A stretch of 64,000 bases of DNA from Streptomyces sp. LHD-70 (GCF_031157275.1 NZ_JAVIFW010000006.1:1-64000); one strand, 5' to 3'; positions 1 through 10,869 are shown, counted from the first letter of the stretch. Numbers and translations are program-made. The notes: generated from the sequence alone by a model not told the origin.

Positions 1-97
1 TTAAGGCTCCCAGTAGACGACTGGGTTGATAGGCCGGATGTGGAAGCACCGTAAGGTGTGGAGCTGACCGGTACTAATAGGCCGAGGGCTTGTCCTC
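1..97 (+). rRNA. 23S ribosomal RNA, 3' end (partial)
   Basis: The first bases match the conserved 3' terminal part of bacterial 23S rRNA, including the segment GACCGGTACTAATAGGCCGA that precedes the end of the molecule. The gene enters from outside the window. The exact 3' end is estimated from the usual end shortly after the GGGCTTGTCCT stretch. The roughly 85-bp spacer to the 5S gene holds no tRNA. Confidence 0.93.
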
Positions 98-182
98 AGT
101 TGCTCGCGTCCACTGTGTTGGTTCTGAAACCACGAACAACCCCACCCATGGTCACGGGTGGTGCGGTTGACAGTTTCATAGT

Positions 183-302
183 GTTTCGGTGGTCATAGCG
201 TGAGGGAAACGCCCGGTTACATTCCGAACCCGGAAGCTAAGCCTCACAGCGCCGATGGTACTGCAGGGGGGACCCTGTGGGAGAGTAGGACGCCGCCGAA
301 CT
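183..302 (+). rRNA. 5S ribosomal RNA
   Basis: A 120-nt stretch begins GTTTCGGTGGTCATAGCG and ends GGACGCCGCCGAACT, the ends expected for an actinobacterial 5S rRNA, and the two ends can pair to form helix I. It follows the 23S end by about 85 bp, so it is the last structural RNA of an rrn operon. Confidence 0.95.
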
Positions 303-312
303 AATTTTGATG

Positions 313-358
313 AAGACGCTGGTCCCTGAACTTCGGTTCGGGGACCAGCGTCTTTTTG
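313..358 (+). terminator. rrn operon rho-independent terminator
   Basis: A 14-bp stem (AAGACGCTGGTCCC and its complement) encloses a short loop and is followed by a T tract. It lies about 10 bp after the 5S rRNA. This is a strong intrinsic terminator that closes the rRNA operon and separates it from the next reading frame. Confidence 0.92.
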
Positions 359-404
359 TTTTGCGTCACCTCGTGTTCACGTTGGGCCACCAACATCGCG
401 AGGT

Positions 405-1082
405 ATGGGGACAGTTGGAATGCTCAAGGCTGCCGGTGTCGGACTCGGTGACGAGGTCATCGTGCCGGCGTACGGGAACGCCGACGTGGCCGAAGCGGTC
501 GTCCTGGCCGGAGGGATGCCCGTGTTCGCGGACATCGACCCGGCGACGTACTGCCTGGATGCAGCGGCAGTTGAAGCCGTAGCCACGGCTCGGACCGCTG
601 CCGTGATCGTCGTTCATCGCTTCGGACGCCCCGCGGACATGGGGCAGTTGGGCGAAGTCGGGCGCCGGCGCGGGCTGCTCGTCCTCGAACAGGGCGAGAG
701 CAGCGAGTCGTACGGCGAAGTGACGCGGAGGCAGGCGCACGCCAAGTACCTCGACGGGCGGCTCACCGGAGTGCGGACGCCCGAGCCTGCGCGCGGGCAC
801 ACGTATCAGGAGTACGTCGTGCGCGTGCCCGGGAACGGGCGGCCCGACCGGGATGCCTTCGCACGGGCCATAAAGGGCAAGGGAGTTGACTGCCGTGTTC
901 CGGTGAAGACACCTGTGCACCGGCTGCCGGAGTTCCGGCGGGATGTCGTACTGCCCGAGACCGAGCGGGCCGCCGACGAGACGCTCGCTCTGCCCATTCA
1001 GGGAAGCATGACGCGGCGGGAACTTCAGCGGCTCGTGTCCGCGTGCAATGCGCTCGGAGGACTGCTGCAGCCCGCGTTCTGA
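405..1082 (+). CDS. degenerate DegT/DnrJ/EryC1/StrS-family protein, probably non-catalytic
   Basis: The 225-residue product aligns by eye with the middle and C-terminal part of DegT/DnrJ/EryC1/StrS PLP-dependent sugar aminotransferases. It shows GDEVIVPAYGNADVAEAV, the GGMPVFADIDPATYCLD block, IVVHRFGRPADM and a C-terminal small-domain region with HTYQEYVVRV. Family members have about 370-400 residues. Here the stretch between the Asp strand and the C-terminal domain is cut out, so the segment with the PLP-binding lysine is absent. The conserved Asp that contacts the PLP ring (normally IEDA) is Gln (LEQG). No upstream in-frame start exists before the rRNA terminator, so ATG 405 is the earliest start. 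I infer a catalytically dead remnant or a repurposed binding protein. Third positions remain GC-rich and the frame is intact, so it does not look like an ordinary pseudogene. Confidence 0.6.
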   Translation: MGTVGMLKAAGVGLGDEVIVPAYGNADVAEAVVLAGGMPVFADIDPATYCLDAAAVEAVATARTAAVIVVHRFGRPADMGQLGEVGRRRGLLVLEQGESSESYGEVTRRQAHAKYLDGRLTGVRTPEPARGHTYQEYVVRVPGNGRPDRDAFARAIKGKGVDCRVPVKTPVHRLPEFRRDVVLPETERAADETLALPIQGSMTRRELQRLVSACNALGGLLQPAF

Positions 1083-1109
1083 GCGTGATTAGCCGGTGCG
1101 TGCCGGTGG

Positions 1110-1139
1110 TTCGAGGCATCCTTCGAAACGGGGTATGAT
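1110..1139 (+). promoter_or_regulatory. candidate promoter of tRNA-Thr
   Basis: A TATGAT -10 hexamer (1134-1139) lies about 39 bp before the tRNA. The -35 region is weak (TTCGAG at 1110). This is the most AT-rich spot between the DegT remnant and the tRNA, which suits a vegetative promoter for the tRNA. Confidence 0.45.
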
Positions 1140-1177
1140 CTATTCCGTTGCCGCGCGGGAGACCGCGAGGACAACAG

Positions 1178-1250
1178 GCCCCTATAGCTCAGTCGGTAGA
1201 GCGTCTCCATGGTAAGGAGAAGGTCTGCGGTTCGATTCCGCATGGGGGCT
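1178..1250 (+). tRNA. tRNA-Thr (anticodon GGT)
   Basis: The sequence folds into a full cloverleaf. The acceptor GCCCCTA pairs with TGGGGGC with one G-T wobble. The anticodon stem CTCC/GGAG encloses the loop ATGGTAA, giving anticodon GGT, and the T arm is TGCGG-TTCGATT-CCGCA. The discriminator is T, and CCA is not encoded, as is common in Streptomyces. A terminator follows directly. Confidence 0.95.
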
Positions 1251-1258
1251 CCGACAGA

Positions 1259-1294
1259 GAAGGCCCCGCCCGTTGATTCGGGCGGGGCCTTTTC
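1259..1294. terminator. intrinsic terminator after tRNA-Thr, probably bidirectional
   Basis: GAAGGCCCCGCCCG pairs with CGGGCGGGGCCTT across a short loop and is followed by TTTT. It sits between the tRNA on the plus strand and the 3' end of the minus-strand phosphatase gene, so it can serve both transcripts. Confidence 0.85.
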
Positions 1295-1325
1295 GCGTTG
1301 TACGGGGGGAAGTTGAGCCCCCGGG

Positions 1326-3995
1326 TCAGTCCTGGTGGGGCTCCGGGACGCGCATCGCGAGGATCGCCATGTCGTCCGACGGGGCGTCCGAGGCGAAGCG
1401 TTCGACGGCGCGCATGATGCGGGCCGCGACGGCGCCGGCGGTCAGGCCCGTGCACGTGGTGAGGACGTCGGCGAGGCCGTCGTCGCCCAGCATGCGCGTG
1501 CCCTCGCGGCGCTCCGTGACGCCGTCGGTGACGCAGAGCAGGACGTCGCCTGGGTCGAGCGTCGTCGTCTGCTCGTACAGCTCCAGGTCGTCCATGACGC
1601 CGAGGAGCGGCTGGGGTTCCGCGTACGGCTCGACCGTGCCGTCCTGGCGGAGGCGGAGCGGGAGCGGGTGGCCCGCGCAGACGATCTTGAGGATGGCGGA
1701 GCCGTCCTCCTGCGGCCACAACTCGCCGTAGAGCAGCGTCAGGAAGCGGCTGCGGGCGCCCTCGTCGAGGATGGCGGCGTTGAGGCGCTCCAGGACGGCC
1801 GGGCCGCCGAAGCCCTCGCGGGCCAGGAGCCGGAGGGCGTGCCGGGCCAGGCCGGTGACGGCGGCGGCCTCCGGGCCCGTACCGCAGACGTCGCCGATGG
1901 CGAAGCCGTACGCGCCGTCGCGGATGGGGAACAGGTCGTAGAAGTCGCCGCCGACCTCGTTGCCCTCGCCGGCCGCGCGGTAGATGACCTCGACCTCGAC
2001 GCCGGGGACCTCGGGGAGCTCCGGCGGCAGCAGGCTGCGCTGGAGGGACTGGCTGATGGCCATGCGCTCCGAGTACAGGCGGGCGTTGTCGAGGGCGAGG
2101 GCGGCCCTGCGGGAGAGGTCCTCGGCGAGTTCGAGGATCTCCTGGCGGAAGTGCTCCTCGGTGGGCTTGCCGAGCGTGAGCATGCCGATGACGCGGTTGC
2201 GGGCGACCAGGGGCAGGACGACGGTCTCGCCGCCGACCGCGGCCGCCGTGGCGAGGGACGTGCCGATGCCGGTGCCGAGGCGGGGCGGTTCGCCCAGGCC
2301 CAGGCTGCGCATGGAGGTGCGCAGGGCGGCCTGGTGCGCGGCGTCGGCGGGGGCGCTCCACACGCGGGCGCCCGGGGTCGGGACGGGGTCGGGCGGGGCG
2401 ATGCGGGAGAGCAGGGCCTTGAGGCCGTCGATGCGCTCCTCGTCCTCGTGCAATACGTACGAGAGATACGGCTCGGAGGACTGGTCGGCGATCGTGTAGA
2501 CCGCGCACCAGGTGGCGAGGGTGGGGACCGTCATCTGGGCCATGAGCGCCAGCGTCTGGTCGCGGTCGAGGGTGCCGGCCAGGAGGTCGGAGGCCTCGAC
2601 GAGGAAGGAGAGGGAGCCTCTGCGGAGCCGCTCCAGCTCGCCGAGGCGGGCCGACTCGACGGCGAGGGCGATGCGGTCGGCGGCGAACTGGAGGCGCAGG
2701 GCCTCCTCGTTGGAGTACCGGCCGGGGGATTCCGCGGCGACGCCGAGGGAGCCGGTGAGGCGGCCCTCGACCTTCAGCGGGACCGTGACGACGGAGCGCA
2801 TCCCGGTGCCGTTGAGGAGCGGGGAGGCGCCGGGGACGACGGTGAGGTCCTCGTGCACGGAGGGCATCCGGGCGGATCCGTACCGTCCCGTTCCGGCTTC
2901 GACGGGGACGCGGGCGAAGCGCTGGCGGGCGGAGGGGAGGCCGGTGGAGGCGCGGACCTCCAACTCCGTCTCGTCGTCCGTGGCGAGGAGCAGGAAGGCG
3001 GCGTCGCCGTCGAGCATGTCGCGGGCGCGTTCGACGGTGCGCTGGAGGAGGCCGTCGAGGTCGTCGGGCGCGGGGGAGCCGATGAACGCGTCGAAGGGGT
3101 CGGCGCCGGTCTGGCCGTCGGGGACGGAGGCGGCGTCGGGGGCGGGGCCGCGCAACGGCGTCTGCAGGACGGCGCGTTCGTGGTCGCGGACGAGGAGGCA
3201 GACCGTGGAGGGCTCGCCGTCGGTGTCGCGTACGCGGAGGTGGGAGGCGTAGACCGGCACGACGCGGCCGTCGGCGCCGCGGATGCCGTAACTGCCTTCC
3301 CAGCGGGAGAGTTGGAGGGCCTCGGCGATGCCGGTGCCGGTGCCGGGGGTGTGCGGCCAGGCGGCGAGGTCGGTCAGGGGCTTGCCGTTGACTTTTTCCG
3401 CCGGGTACCCGAAGAGTGTCTCGGCGTCCTCGTTCCAGGCGGAGACGTTGCCGGTGCGGTCGATCTGGACTACGGCCACGCGGACCCGGGTGTCGGCGAG
3501 CGGCAGGAGGTCGGTGGCGATCACGGGGCCTGCCGTGCGGGTGCCCACCATGCGTTCCGGGAGGTCGAGTTGGAACCAGACCTGCTTGTGGGTGGGGGTG
3601 TAGTCCACGCCCCAGCGGGCGGCGAGCGCTGCGCAGAGTTGCAGGCCGCGGCCGCCTTCGCGGTCGGGGCTGCCCATGGTGTGCACGGACTGCTGGAGCG
3701 GGATCTCGCGTTCCGGGTAGCGGTCGGCGACCTCGATGCGTACCGAGTCGTCGGAGCGCAGGCACAGGACGTCGGCGGTGGTGCCGGCGTGCACGACGGC
3801 GTTGGTGACGAGCTCGCTGGTGAGGACGACCGCGTCGTCGACGATGTCGGCGTGGCCCCAGCCCTGAAGGGTGTCGCGGACGAACGTCCTGGCGGATGCC
3901 ACGGACCGTCCGAGGGGGTCGAAGGTGGCAGCCGCCCGCGCGGTGATCACACTGCTCCTAGTTCGAGTGTCGACGCCGAGATCTCCCATGCCCAT
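1326..3995 (-). CDS. osaC: OsaC-like SpoIIE phosphatase with RsbW-type kinase, PAS and GAF domains
   Basis: This 889-residue cytosolic protein has, in order, an RsbW-type HATPase (about residues 20-145, with SELVTNAVVHA and the GGRGLQL box), a PAS domain (about 165-285, with WNEDAETLFGYP), two GAF-like domains (about 320-640) and a C-terminal SpoIIE/PP2C phosphatase (about 665-880, with GGDFYDLF, IGDVCGTG and SDDMAIL metal-site residues). The architecture matches S. coelicolor OsaC, which modulates sigma-B after osmotic stress by acting on the anti-sigma/anti-anti-sigma switch. It is divergent from osaA, as in that species. The ATG at 3995 has GGAGGGG about 10 bases upstream. A GTG at 3950 with AGGAG close by is an alternative start and would shorten the product by 15 residues. 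Confidence 0.85.
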   Translation of the reverse strand: MGMGDLGVDTRTRSSVITARAAATFDPLGRSVASARTFVRDTLQGWGHADIVDDAVVLTSELVTNAVVHAGTTADVLCLRSDDSVRIEVADRYPEREIPLQQSVHTMGSPDREGGRGLQLCAALAARWGVDYTPTHKQVWFQLDLPERMVGTRTAGPVIATDLLPLADTRVRVAVVQIDRTGNVSAWNEDAETLFGYPAEKVNGKPLTDLAAWPHTPGTGTGIAEALQLSRWEGSYGIRGADGRVVPVYASHLRVRDTDGEPSTVCLLVRDHERAVLQTPLRGPAPDAASVPDGQTGADPFDAFIGSPAPDDLDGLLQRTVERARDMLDGDAAFLLLATDDETELEVRASTGLPSARQRFARVPVEAGTGRYGSARMPSVHEDLTVVPGASPLLNGTGMRSVVTVPLKVEGRLTGSLGVAAESPGRYSNEEALRLQFAADRIALAVESARLGELERLRRGSLSFLVEASDLLAGTLDRDQTLALMAQMTVPTLATWCAVYTIADQSSEPYLSYVLHEDEERIDGLKALLSRIAPPDPVPTPGARVWSAPADAAHQAALRTSMRSLGLGEPPRLGTGIGTSLATAAAVGGETVVLPLVARNRVIGMLTLGKPTEEHFRQEILELAEDLSRRAALALDNARLYSERMAISQSLQRSLLPPELPEVPGVEVEVIYRAAGEGNEVGGDFYDLFPIRDGAYGFAIGDVCGTGPEAAAVTGLARHALRLLAREGFGGPAVLERLNAAILDEGARSRFLTLLYGELWPQEDGSAILKIVCAGHPLPLRLRQDGTVEPYAEPQPLLGVMDDLELYEQTTTLDPGDVLLCVTDGVTERREGTRMLGDDGLADVLTTCTGLTAGAVAARIMRAVERFASDAPSDDMAILAMRVPEPHQD

Positions 3996-4271
3996 GCTGC
4001 GGCCGCCCCTCCGATGCGCGTCTGCCCGCCGTTGTGCCTTCCGCCGCCCAGGCCGGGCGTACCGGGGTGGTTGGACAGCCGGATGCCAGGTTACTTACCT
4101 TCGCGGTCTATGCGGATGCCGGTCGACAGTGTTTCCGCCCGGAGGGTGCGGGGACGCTGTGCAAAGCTGCCGAACTGTTATGGCCTGGTTCAGGCATGGT
4201 GAAACACTGGGCAGGTTCCGAATGAAGGCGGAGCACCCCAGCAAGTGGTCGACCCCTGCGGGAGGGACACA

Positions 4272-7200
4272 GTGGAGTCTGGCGCGGCGGCGCGTGGTAC
4301 TGGCACGCGCGCAAAAGGCGGCCCGTCCCGAAGCAAACAGCGAAGTGGGACCACCGCGGTCGACACCGCGGCTCTGAACCGGCTGCTCACGGCGCTCGTC
4401 GCGATGCGTGACGGCAATTTCCGGAAGCGTCTGACCGTCTCCAACGACGGTGTGATGGCCGAGATCGCGGCCGTGTTCAACGAGGTCGCGGACCGCAATC
4501 TGCACCTGACCGGCGAGCTGGCGCGGGTGCGGCGCGTGGTCGGGCGTGAGGGAAAGCTCACGGAGCGCCTGGAGCACGGTGCCGGCGAGGGCTCGTGGGT
4601 GGCGGCGATCGACGCGTCCAACGCGCTCGTGGACGATCTTGTACGTCCGGTCTCCGAGGTCGGCCGGGTGCTCTCCGCGGTTGCGGAGGGTGACCTGGAG
4701 CAGCGTATGGAGCTCAAGGCGCCCGCTCCCGACGGGGTGGCCCAGCATCCGCTGCGGGGTGAGTTCCTGAAGGTCGGCCGTACGGTCAACAACCTTGTCG
4801 ACCAGCTGTCGCGGTTCACCGACGAGGTGACGCGGGTGGCCAGCGAGGTCGGTACGGAGGGCAAGCTCGGCGGTCAGGCCCGGGTGCGCGGTATGTCCGG
4901 TTCGTGGAAGGACCTCACGGATTCGGTCAACACCATGGCGTACCGGCTCACCGCGCAGGTACGTGACATTGCTCTCGTCACGACGGCCGTGGCCAAGGGT
5001 GATCTGTCACGCAAGGTGACCGTTCATGTCGCGGGCGAGATGCTCGAGCTGAAGAACACCGTGAACACGATGGTGGACCAGCTGTCGTCGTTCTCGTCCG
5101 AGGTGACCCGGGTCGCGCGCGAGGTCGGTACCGAGGGTGAGCTGGGCGGCCAGGCGAAGGTGCCGGGCGTGGCCGGTGTGTGGAAGGACCTCACCGACTC
5201 GGTGAACCTGATGGCCGGCAACCTCACGGCGCAGGTGCGCGGCATCGCGCAGGTGACGACGGCGGTGGCGAGCGGTGATCTGTCGCAGAAGGTGACGGTC
5301 AACGCACGCGGCGAAGTGGCCCAACTCGCCGAAACGATCAACCAGATGACGGAGACGCTGCGCACGTTCGCCGACGAGGTGACCCGTGTGGCGAACGAGG
5401 TCGGCGCCGACGGCCAGCTCGGCGGTCAGGCCAATGTGCCGGGCGCGGCGGGCACGTGGAAGGACCTCACCGACTCGGTGAACACGGTTTTCCGGAACCT
5501 GACGACGCAGGTGCGGGACATCGCGACGGTGACGACGGCGGTGGCCAACGGCGACCTGTCGCAGAAGGTCACCGTCGATGTCGCCGGTGAGATGCTGGAG
5601 TTGAAGAACACCGTCAACACGATGGTGGACCAGCTGTCGGCCTTCGGTTCCGAAGTCACGCGGGTGGCACGGGAGATCGGTGTCGAGGGTGAGCTGGGCG
5701 GCCAGGCGCAGGTGGTCGGCGCGGCCGGTACGTGGAAGGACCTGACGGACTCGGTCAACACGGCCTTCCGCAACCTGACGGGCCAGGTGCGCAACATCGC
5801 CCAGGTGACGACGGCGGTGGCCAACGGCGACCTGTCGCAGAAGGTCACCGTGGACGTGTCCGGCGAGATGCTCCAGCTGAAGAACACCGTGAACACGATG
5901 GTGGACCAGCTGTCGAGCTTCGCCGACCAGGTGACCCGTATGGCCCGTGACGTGGGTACGGAGGGCCGCCTCGGCGGTCAGGCGCGCGTGGACGGCGTCA
6001 GTGGTACGTGGAAGGAACTGACCGACTCCGTCAACTTCATGGCGGGGAACCTGACTTCACAGGTGCGGCAGATCGCGCAGGTCACGACGGCGGTGGCGCG
6101 GGGTGACCTGTCGCAGAAGATCGACGTGGACGCGCGCGGCGAGATCCTGGAGCTGAAGAACACCATCAACACGATGGTCGACCAGCTCTCCGCGTTCGCG
6201 GACCAGGTGACGCGGGTGGCCCGCGAGGTGGGTACGGAGGGCCGGCTCGGCGGTCAGGCGCAGGTGCCCGGTGTGGCCGGTGTGTGGCGTGACCTGACGG
6301 ACTCCGTGAACGGCATGGCGGGCAACCTGACGGGCCAGGTGCGCAACATCGCGCAGGTGGCGACGGCGGTGGCCCGCGGTGACCTGTCGCAGAAGATCGA
6401 CGTGGACGCGCGTGGCGAGATCCTGGAGCTGAAGAACACCCTCAACACGATGGTGGACCAGCTGTCGGCCTTCGCCGAGCAGGTCACGCGGGTGGCCCGC
6501 GAGGTGGGTACGGACGGCATCCTCGGCGGCCAGGCCGAGGTGCAGGGCGTGGCGGGTACGTGGAAGGACCTCACGCAGTCCGTGAACGGCATGGCCAACA
6601 ACCTCACCTCGCAGGTGCGGAACATCGCCGAGGTCACGACGGCGGTCGCCAACGGTGACCTGTCGAAGAAGATCACCGTCGACGCGAAGGGCGAGATCCT
6701 CGAACTCGTCACCACGGTGAACACGATGGTGGACCAGCTGTCGTCGTTCGCCGAGCAGGTGACGCGGGTCGCCCGAGAGGTGGGCACGGAAGGCCAGTTG
6801 GGCGGTCAGGCGCGGGTGCCGGGTGTCATCGGCATCTGGAAGGACCTGAGCGACAACGTGAACCTGATGGCCAACAACCTGACCAGTCAGGTGCGGAACA
6901 TCTCCCAGGTCGCCACGGCGGTCGCCAACGGTGACCTGACGAAGAAGGTCACGGTGGAGGCGCGCGGCGAGGTCGCGCAGCTCGCGGACACGGTCAACAT
7001 CATGGTGACGACGCTGAGTTCGTTCGCCGACGAGGTGACCCGAGTCGCCCGCGAGGTGGGCACGGACGGCATCCTGGGCGGTCAGGCGCGGGTGCCGGGC
7101 GTCGCCGGTACGTGGAAGGACCTCACCGAGTCGGTGAACTCGATGGCGTCCAACCTGACCGGTCAGGTGCGCAACATCGCGATGGTCACGACGGCCATCG

Positions 7201-9827
7201 CCAAGGGTGACCTGACGAAGAAGATCGACATCGATGCGCGCGGCGAGATCCTGGAGCTGAAGACGACCATCAACACGATGGTCGACCAGCTCTCCAGTTT
7301 CGCCGAGCAGGTGACCCGGGTGGCCCGAGAGGTGGGCACCGAGGGCCAGTTGGGCGGTCAGGCGCGGGTGCGGGACGTGGACGGCACGTGGCGCGACCTG
7401 ACGGAGTCCGTGAACGAGATGGCCGGGAACCTGACCCGGCAGGTGCGCGCCATCGCGGCGGTCGCGACAGCGGTGACCCGCGGCGACCTGAACCTGAAGA
7501 TCGACGTGGACGCCTCGGGCGAGATCCAGGTGCTGCAGGACAACATCAACACGATGATCGCCAACCTGCGTGACACCACGATCGCGAACAAGGAGCAGGA
7601 CTGGCTCAAGGGCAACCTGGCCCGTATCTCCGGTCTGATGCAGGGCCGCCGTGACCTGGAGGACGTCGCGGGCCTGATCATGAGCGAGCTGACGCCGGTG
7701 GTGTCGGCGCAGCACGGCGCGTTCTTCGTGGCCACGCCCACGGACGACGGCACGGAGCTGGCGGTCGAGGACGACGACGAGGCGTACGAGCTGCGGATGA
7801 TGGGCAGTTACGGCTACTCGATGGGCTCGATGCCGACGTCCTTCAAGCCCGGCGAGACACTGATCGGCACGGCCGCCACGGAGCGGCGCACCATCCTGGT
7901 GGAGAACGCCCCGTCCGGCTATCTGAAGATCGCCTCCGGTCTGGGGGACGCGCCGCCGGCCCAGGTGATCGTGCTGCCGGTGCTGTTCGAGGCCAAGGTG
8001 CTCGGCGTGATCGAGCTGGCGTCGTTCCAGCCGTTCACGCAGATCCAGCGGGACTTCCTGAGCCAGATCGCCGAGATGATCGCGACGTCCGTGAACACCA
8101 TCTCCGTCAATACGAAGACGGAGGTGCTGCTCAAGCAGTCGCAGGAGCTGACCGAGCAACTCCGGGAGCGTTCGGCCGAGTTGGAGAACCGGCAGAAGGC
8201 GCTGCAGGCCTCCAACGCGGAGCTGGAGGAGAAGGCCGAGCTGCTCGCCCAGCAGAACCGCGACATCGAGGTGAAGAACACCGAGATCGAGGAGGCGCGG
8301 CAGGTCCTGGAGGAGCGTGCCGAGCAGCTGGCGATCTCGATGCGCTACAAGTCGGAGTTCCTGGCGAACATGTCGCACGAGCTGCGCACGCCGCTGAACT
8401 CGCTGCTGATCCTCGCCAAGCTGCTCGCCGACAACGCGGAGGGCAACCTCTCGCCGAAGCAGGTGGAGTTCGCGGAGACCATTCACGGGGCGGGTTCGGA
8501 CCTGCTGCAGCTGATCAACGACATCCTGGACCTGTCGAAGGTCGAGGCGGGCAAGATGGACGTCTCGCCGACGCGGATCGCCCTCGTACAGCTGGTGGAC
8601 TATGTGGAGGCGACGTTCCGGCCGCTGACGGCGGAGAAGGGACTCGACTTCTCCGTACGGGTCTCGCCGGAGCTGCCCGCGACGCTGAACACGGACGAGC
8701 AGCGGCTGCTTCAGGTGCTGCGCAACCTCCTGGCGAACGCGGTGAAATTCACCGAGAGCGGTGCGGTCGAGCTGGTGATCCGGCCGGCCAACTCCGATGT
8801 GCCGGACGGCATTCGGGAGCAGCTGCTCGAGGCGGGCTCGCTGCGCGAGGCGGACGCGGACCTGATCGCGTTCTCGGTGACCGACACCGGGATCGGCATC
8901 GCGGGCAGCAAGATGCGCGTGATCTTCGAGGCGTTCAAGCAGGCGGACGGCACGACGAGCCGCAAGTACGGCGGTACGGGCCTCGGCCTGTCGATCAGCC
9001 GGGAGATCGCGCGGCTGCTCGGCGGCGAGATCCACGCGGCGAGCGAGCCGGGCCGTGGTTCGACGTTCACGCTGTACCTGCCGCTGCACCCGAGCGAGCT
9101 GCCGCCGCAGGGCTACTCGCAGCTGCCGCCGGTCCTGCCGGCCGGGATGGCGTCCATGGCTCAGGCGCTGCCCGCGGCGCCGGAGGAGGACGAGGCTCCC
9201 GTGGTGGAGGAGAGCGCGCCCGAGCCGGCCGTGCAGCCGCAGGCGCAGGCGCCGACGGCGACCTCCGGGACGTTGTTCCGGCGGCGCAGGCGCAGCGTGC
9301 AGGCCCCGGAGCAGCGCCCCGCACTGCCCGGCCAGCCGGCCCCCTCGGCGTCCTCCGCGTCCGCATCGTCCTCGGCCGCCGCACCGCAGTCCTCGCCCGA
9401 GCAGTGGCCCGCGGACGAGCCGGAGGAGAGCGCGCGCCCGACGTTCCACTTCGGCGGCGAGAAGGTCCTGATCGTCGACGACGACATCCGCAATGTGTTC
9501 GCGCTGACGAGCGTCCTCGAGCAGTACGGCCTGTCGGTGCTGTACGCGGAGAACGGCCGGGAGGGCATCGAGGTCCTGGAGCAGCACGACGACACGACGC
9601 TGGTCCTGATGGACATCATGATGCCGGAGATGGACGGCTACGCGACGACGACGGCGATCCGCAGGATGCCGCAGTTCGCCGGGCTGCCGATCATCGCGCT
9701 CACCGCGAAGGCGATGAAGGGCGACCGGGAGAAGGCCATCCAGTCCGGTGCGTCCGACTACGTGACGAAGCCGGTCGACCCGGATCATCTTCTTTCGGTC
9801 ATGGAGCAGTGGATGAGCGGAGAGTGA
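4272..9827 (+). CDS. osaA: OsaA-like giant hybrid sensor histidine kinase with HAMP array
   Basis: This 1851-residue protein has no transmembrane segment. About residues 44-1100 form a tandem HAMP array: twelve GDL-type helix starts and ten copies of a roughly 92-residue unit marked by LGGQ and [13 protein letters not shown] domain (about 1124-1280) and a coiled coil (about 1285-1358) follow. The kinase core has HisKA (His1369 in MSHELRTP), then a HATPase domain with the DTGIGI and GGTGLGLS boxes. A Pro/Ala/Ser-rich linker leads to a C-terminal receiver with phospho-acceptor Asp1781 ([11 protein letters not shown]). The organisation matches S. coelicolor OsaA, the kinase paired with OsaB in osmoadaptation. 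GTG 4272 is chosen over GTG 4245 because GGAGGG lies 5 bases upstream. The cognate regulator gene follows after about 250 bp. Confidence 0.9.
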   Translation: MESGAAARGTGTRAKGGPSRSKQRSGTTAVDTAALNRLLTALVAMRDGNFRKRLTVSNDGVMAEIAAVFNEVADRNLHLTGELARVRRVVGREGKLTERLEHGAGEGSWVAAIDASNALVDDLVRPVSEVGRVLSAVAEGDLEQRMELKAPAPDGVAQHPLRGEFLKVGRTVNNLVDQLSRFTDEVTRVASEVGTEGKLGGQARVRGMSGSWKDLTDSVNTMAYRLTAQVRDIALVTTAVAKGDLSRKVTVHVAGEMLELKNTVNTMVDQLSSFSSEVTRVAREVGTEGELGGQAKVPGVAGVWKDLTDSVNLMAGNLTAQVRGIAQVTTAVASGDLSQKVTVNARGEVAQLAETINQMTETLRTFADEVTRVANEVGADGQLGGQANVPGAAGTWKDLTDSVNTVFRNLTTQVRDIATVTTAVANGDLSQKVTVDVAGEMLELKNTVNTMVDQLSAFGSEVTRVAREIGVEGELGGQAQVVGAAGTWKDLTDSVNTAFRNLTGQVRNIAQVTTAVANGDLSQKVTVDVSGEMLQLKNTVNTMVDQLSSFADQVTRMARDVGTEGRLGGQARVDGVSGTWKELTDSVNFMAGNLTSQVRQIAQVTTAVARGDLSQKIDVDARGEILELKNTINTMVDQLSAFADQVTRVAREVGTEGRLGGQAQVPGVAGVWRDLTDSVNGMAGNLTGQVRNIAQVATAVARGDLSQKIDVDARGEILELKNTLNTMVDQLSAFAEQVTRVAREVGTDGILGGQAEVQGVAGTWKDLTQSVNGMANNLTSQVRNIAEVTTAVANGDLSKKITVDAKGEILELVTTVNTMVDQLSSFAEQVTRVAREVGTEGQLGGQARVPGVIGIWKDLSDNVNLMANNLTSQVRNISQVATAVANGDLTKKVTVEARGEVAQLADTVNIMVTTLSSFADEVTRVAREVGTDGILGGQARVPGVAGTWKDLTESVNSMASNLTGQVRNIAMVTTAIAKGDLTKKIDIDARGEILELKTTINTMVDQLSSFAEQVTRVAREVGTEGQLGGQARVRDVDGTWRDLTESVNEMAGNLTRQVRAIAAVATAVTRGDLNLKIDVDASGEIQVLQDNINTMIANLRDTTIANKEQDWLKGNLARISGLMQGRRDLEDVAGLIMSELTPVVSAQHGAFFVATPTDDGTELAVEDDDEAYELRMMGSYGYSMGSMPTSFKPGETLIGTAATERRTILVENAPSGYLKIASGLGDAPPAQVIVLPVLFEAKVLGVIELASFQPFTQIQRDFLSQIAEMIATSVNTISVNTKTEVLLKQSQELTEQLRERSAELENRQKALQASNAELEEKAELLAQQNRDIEVKNTEIEEARQVLEERAEQLAISMRYKSEFLANMSHELRTPLNSLLILAKLLADNAEGNLSPKQVEFAETIHGAGSDLLQLINDILDLSKVEAGKMDVSPTRIALVQLVDYVEATFRPLTAEKGLDFSVRVSPELPATLNTDEQRLLQVLRNLLANAVKFTESGAVELVIRPANSDVPDGIREQLLEAGSLREADADLIAFSVTDTGIGIAGSKMRVIFEAFKQADGTTSRKYGGTGLGLSISREIARLLGGEIHAASEPGRGSTFTLYLPLHPSELPPQGYSQLPPVLPAGMASMAQALPAAPEEDEAPVVEESAPEPAVQPQAQAPTATSGTLFRRRRRSVQAPEQRPALPGQPAPSASSASASSSAAAPQSSPEQWPADEPEESARPTFHFGGEKVLIVDDDIRNVFALTSVLEQYGLSVLYAENGREGIEVLEQHDDTTLVLMDIMMPEMDGYATTTAIRRMPQFAGLPIIALTAKAMKGDREKAIQSGASDYVTKPVDPDHLLSVMEQWMSGE

Positions 9828-10081
9828 CATGTCATGACGTATTCGCGGACAGGCCAGGCGTAGTTGCTGACTGAACGTGGCCGATTCCGTGTAAGGCTGC
9901 GGGGATCGGGGAACTTTCCCGGTTCCCGCGCCGTTTCTGCTACGGGCACAGTGACATCGCGGTGACAGGGTGTGGCGACGAGTGGGGTGCAGTTACCATG
10001 ACCGGCACAAGGACGGGCGGCGAGACGGAGTCGTCCCCTGGGGCGGCGACCGGTGCTCAGCCGGGACGAGGAGGACGGGCC

Positions 10082-10765
10082 ATGGTGCAGAAGGCCAAGA
10101 TCCTCCTGGTCGATGACCGGCCGGAGAATCTGCTTGCGCTGGAGGCCATCCTCTCCGCGCTCGATCAGACGCTGGTGCGGGCATCGTCCGGGGAGGAAGC
10201 GCTCAAGGCACTGCTCACGGACGACTTCGCGGTCATCCTGCTCGACGTCCAGATGCCGGGCATGGACGGCTTCGAGACCGCCGCGCACATCAAGCGCCGC
10301 GAGCGGACCCGGGACATCCCGATCATCTTCCTCACGGCCATCAACCACGGCCCCCACCACACCTTCCGCGGATACGCGGCGGGCGCGGTGGACTACATCT
10401 CGAAGCCCTTCGACCCGTGGGTGCTGCGCGCCAAGGTCTCGGTGTTCGTCGAGCTGTACATGAAGAACTGCCAACTCCGCGAGCAGGCCGCCCTGCTGCG
10501 CCTCCAGCTGGAGGGCGGCGGCAAGACCGCCGTCGGCGAGGCCCAGGAGTCCACCGGGCTCCTCGCAGAGCTCTCCGCCCGCCTCGCCGCGGTCGAGGAG
10601 CAGGCGGAGGCGCTCTCCAAGCAGCTCGACGACGACTCGGCGGATGCCGCCGCCGTCGCCACCGCCGCCCACCTGGAGCGCAAACTCACCGGCCTGCGCA
10701 GGGCACTTGACGCCCTCGAGCCCGGCGCCGACAGCGGTGCGCCCACGCTGCCCACGCAGAACTGA
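10082..10765 (+). CDS. osaB: OsaB-like response regulator with coiled-coil tail
   Basis: The 227-residue product has an N-terminal receiver domain (about 5-122) with the acidic pair in LVDDRPEN, phospho-acceptor Asp55 (LLDVQMPGMDG), and the conserved Thr and Lys (FLTAI, ISKPF). It has no DNA-binding domain. The C-terminal half is rich in Leu, Glu and Ala with heptad spacing and should form a coiled coil, so output is probably through protein contacts. It follows osaA, and in S. coelicolor OsaB is needed for growth and aerial development under osmotic stress. ATG 10082 is preceded by GAGGAGGA at 7 bases. An earlier in-frame ATG at 9998 lacks such a site. Confidence 0.87.
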   Translation: MVQKAKILLVDDRPENLLALEAILSALDQTLVRASSGEEALKALLTDDFAVILLDVQMPGMDGFETAAHIKRRERTRDIPIIFLTAINHGPHHTFRGYAAGAVDYISKPFDPWVLRAKVSVFVELYMKNCQLREQAALLRLQLEGGGKTAVGEAQESTGLLAELSARLAAVEEQAEALSKQLDDDSADAAAVATAAHLERKLTGLRRALDALEPGADSGAPTLPTQN

Positions 10766-10869
10766 CGGAAGCGGACCGGCCGCTGAGGACATGTCAGTCG
10801 CCGGACCCCGCAAGGGCGACACGGACGGGTGAAGCGGTGGGCACACGTGTCCGCCGTGGCCCGCGCAGG

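Noticed and set aside
1335..4202. Plus-strand open frame of 955 codons over osaC
   Set aside because: It is antisense to the SpoIIE phosphatase gene and shows only Gly/Val/Ala-rich low-complexity sequence.
6057..9830. Minus-strand open frame of 1257 codons inside osaA
   Set aside because: It is the antisense shadow of the HAMP-kinase gene, His/Arg-rich, with no ribosome site.
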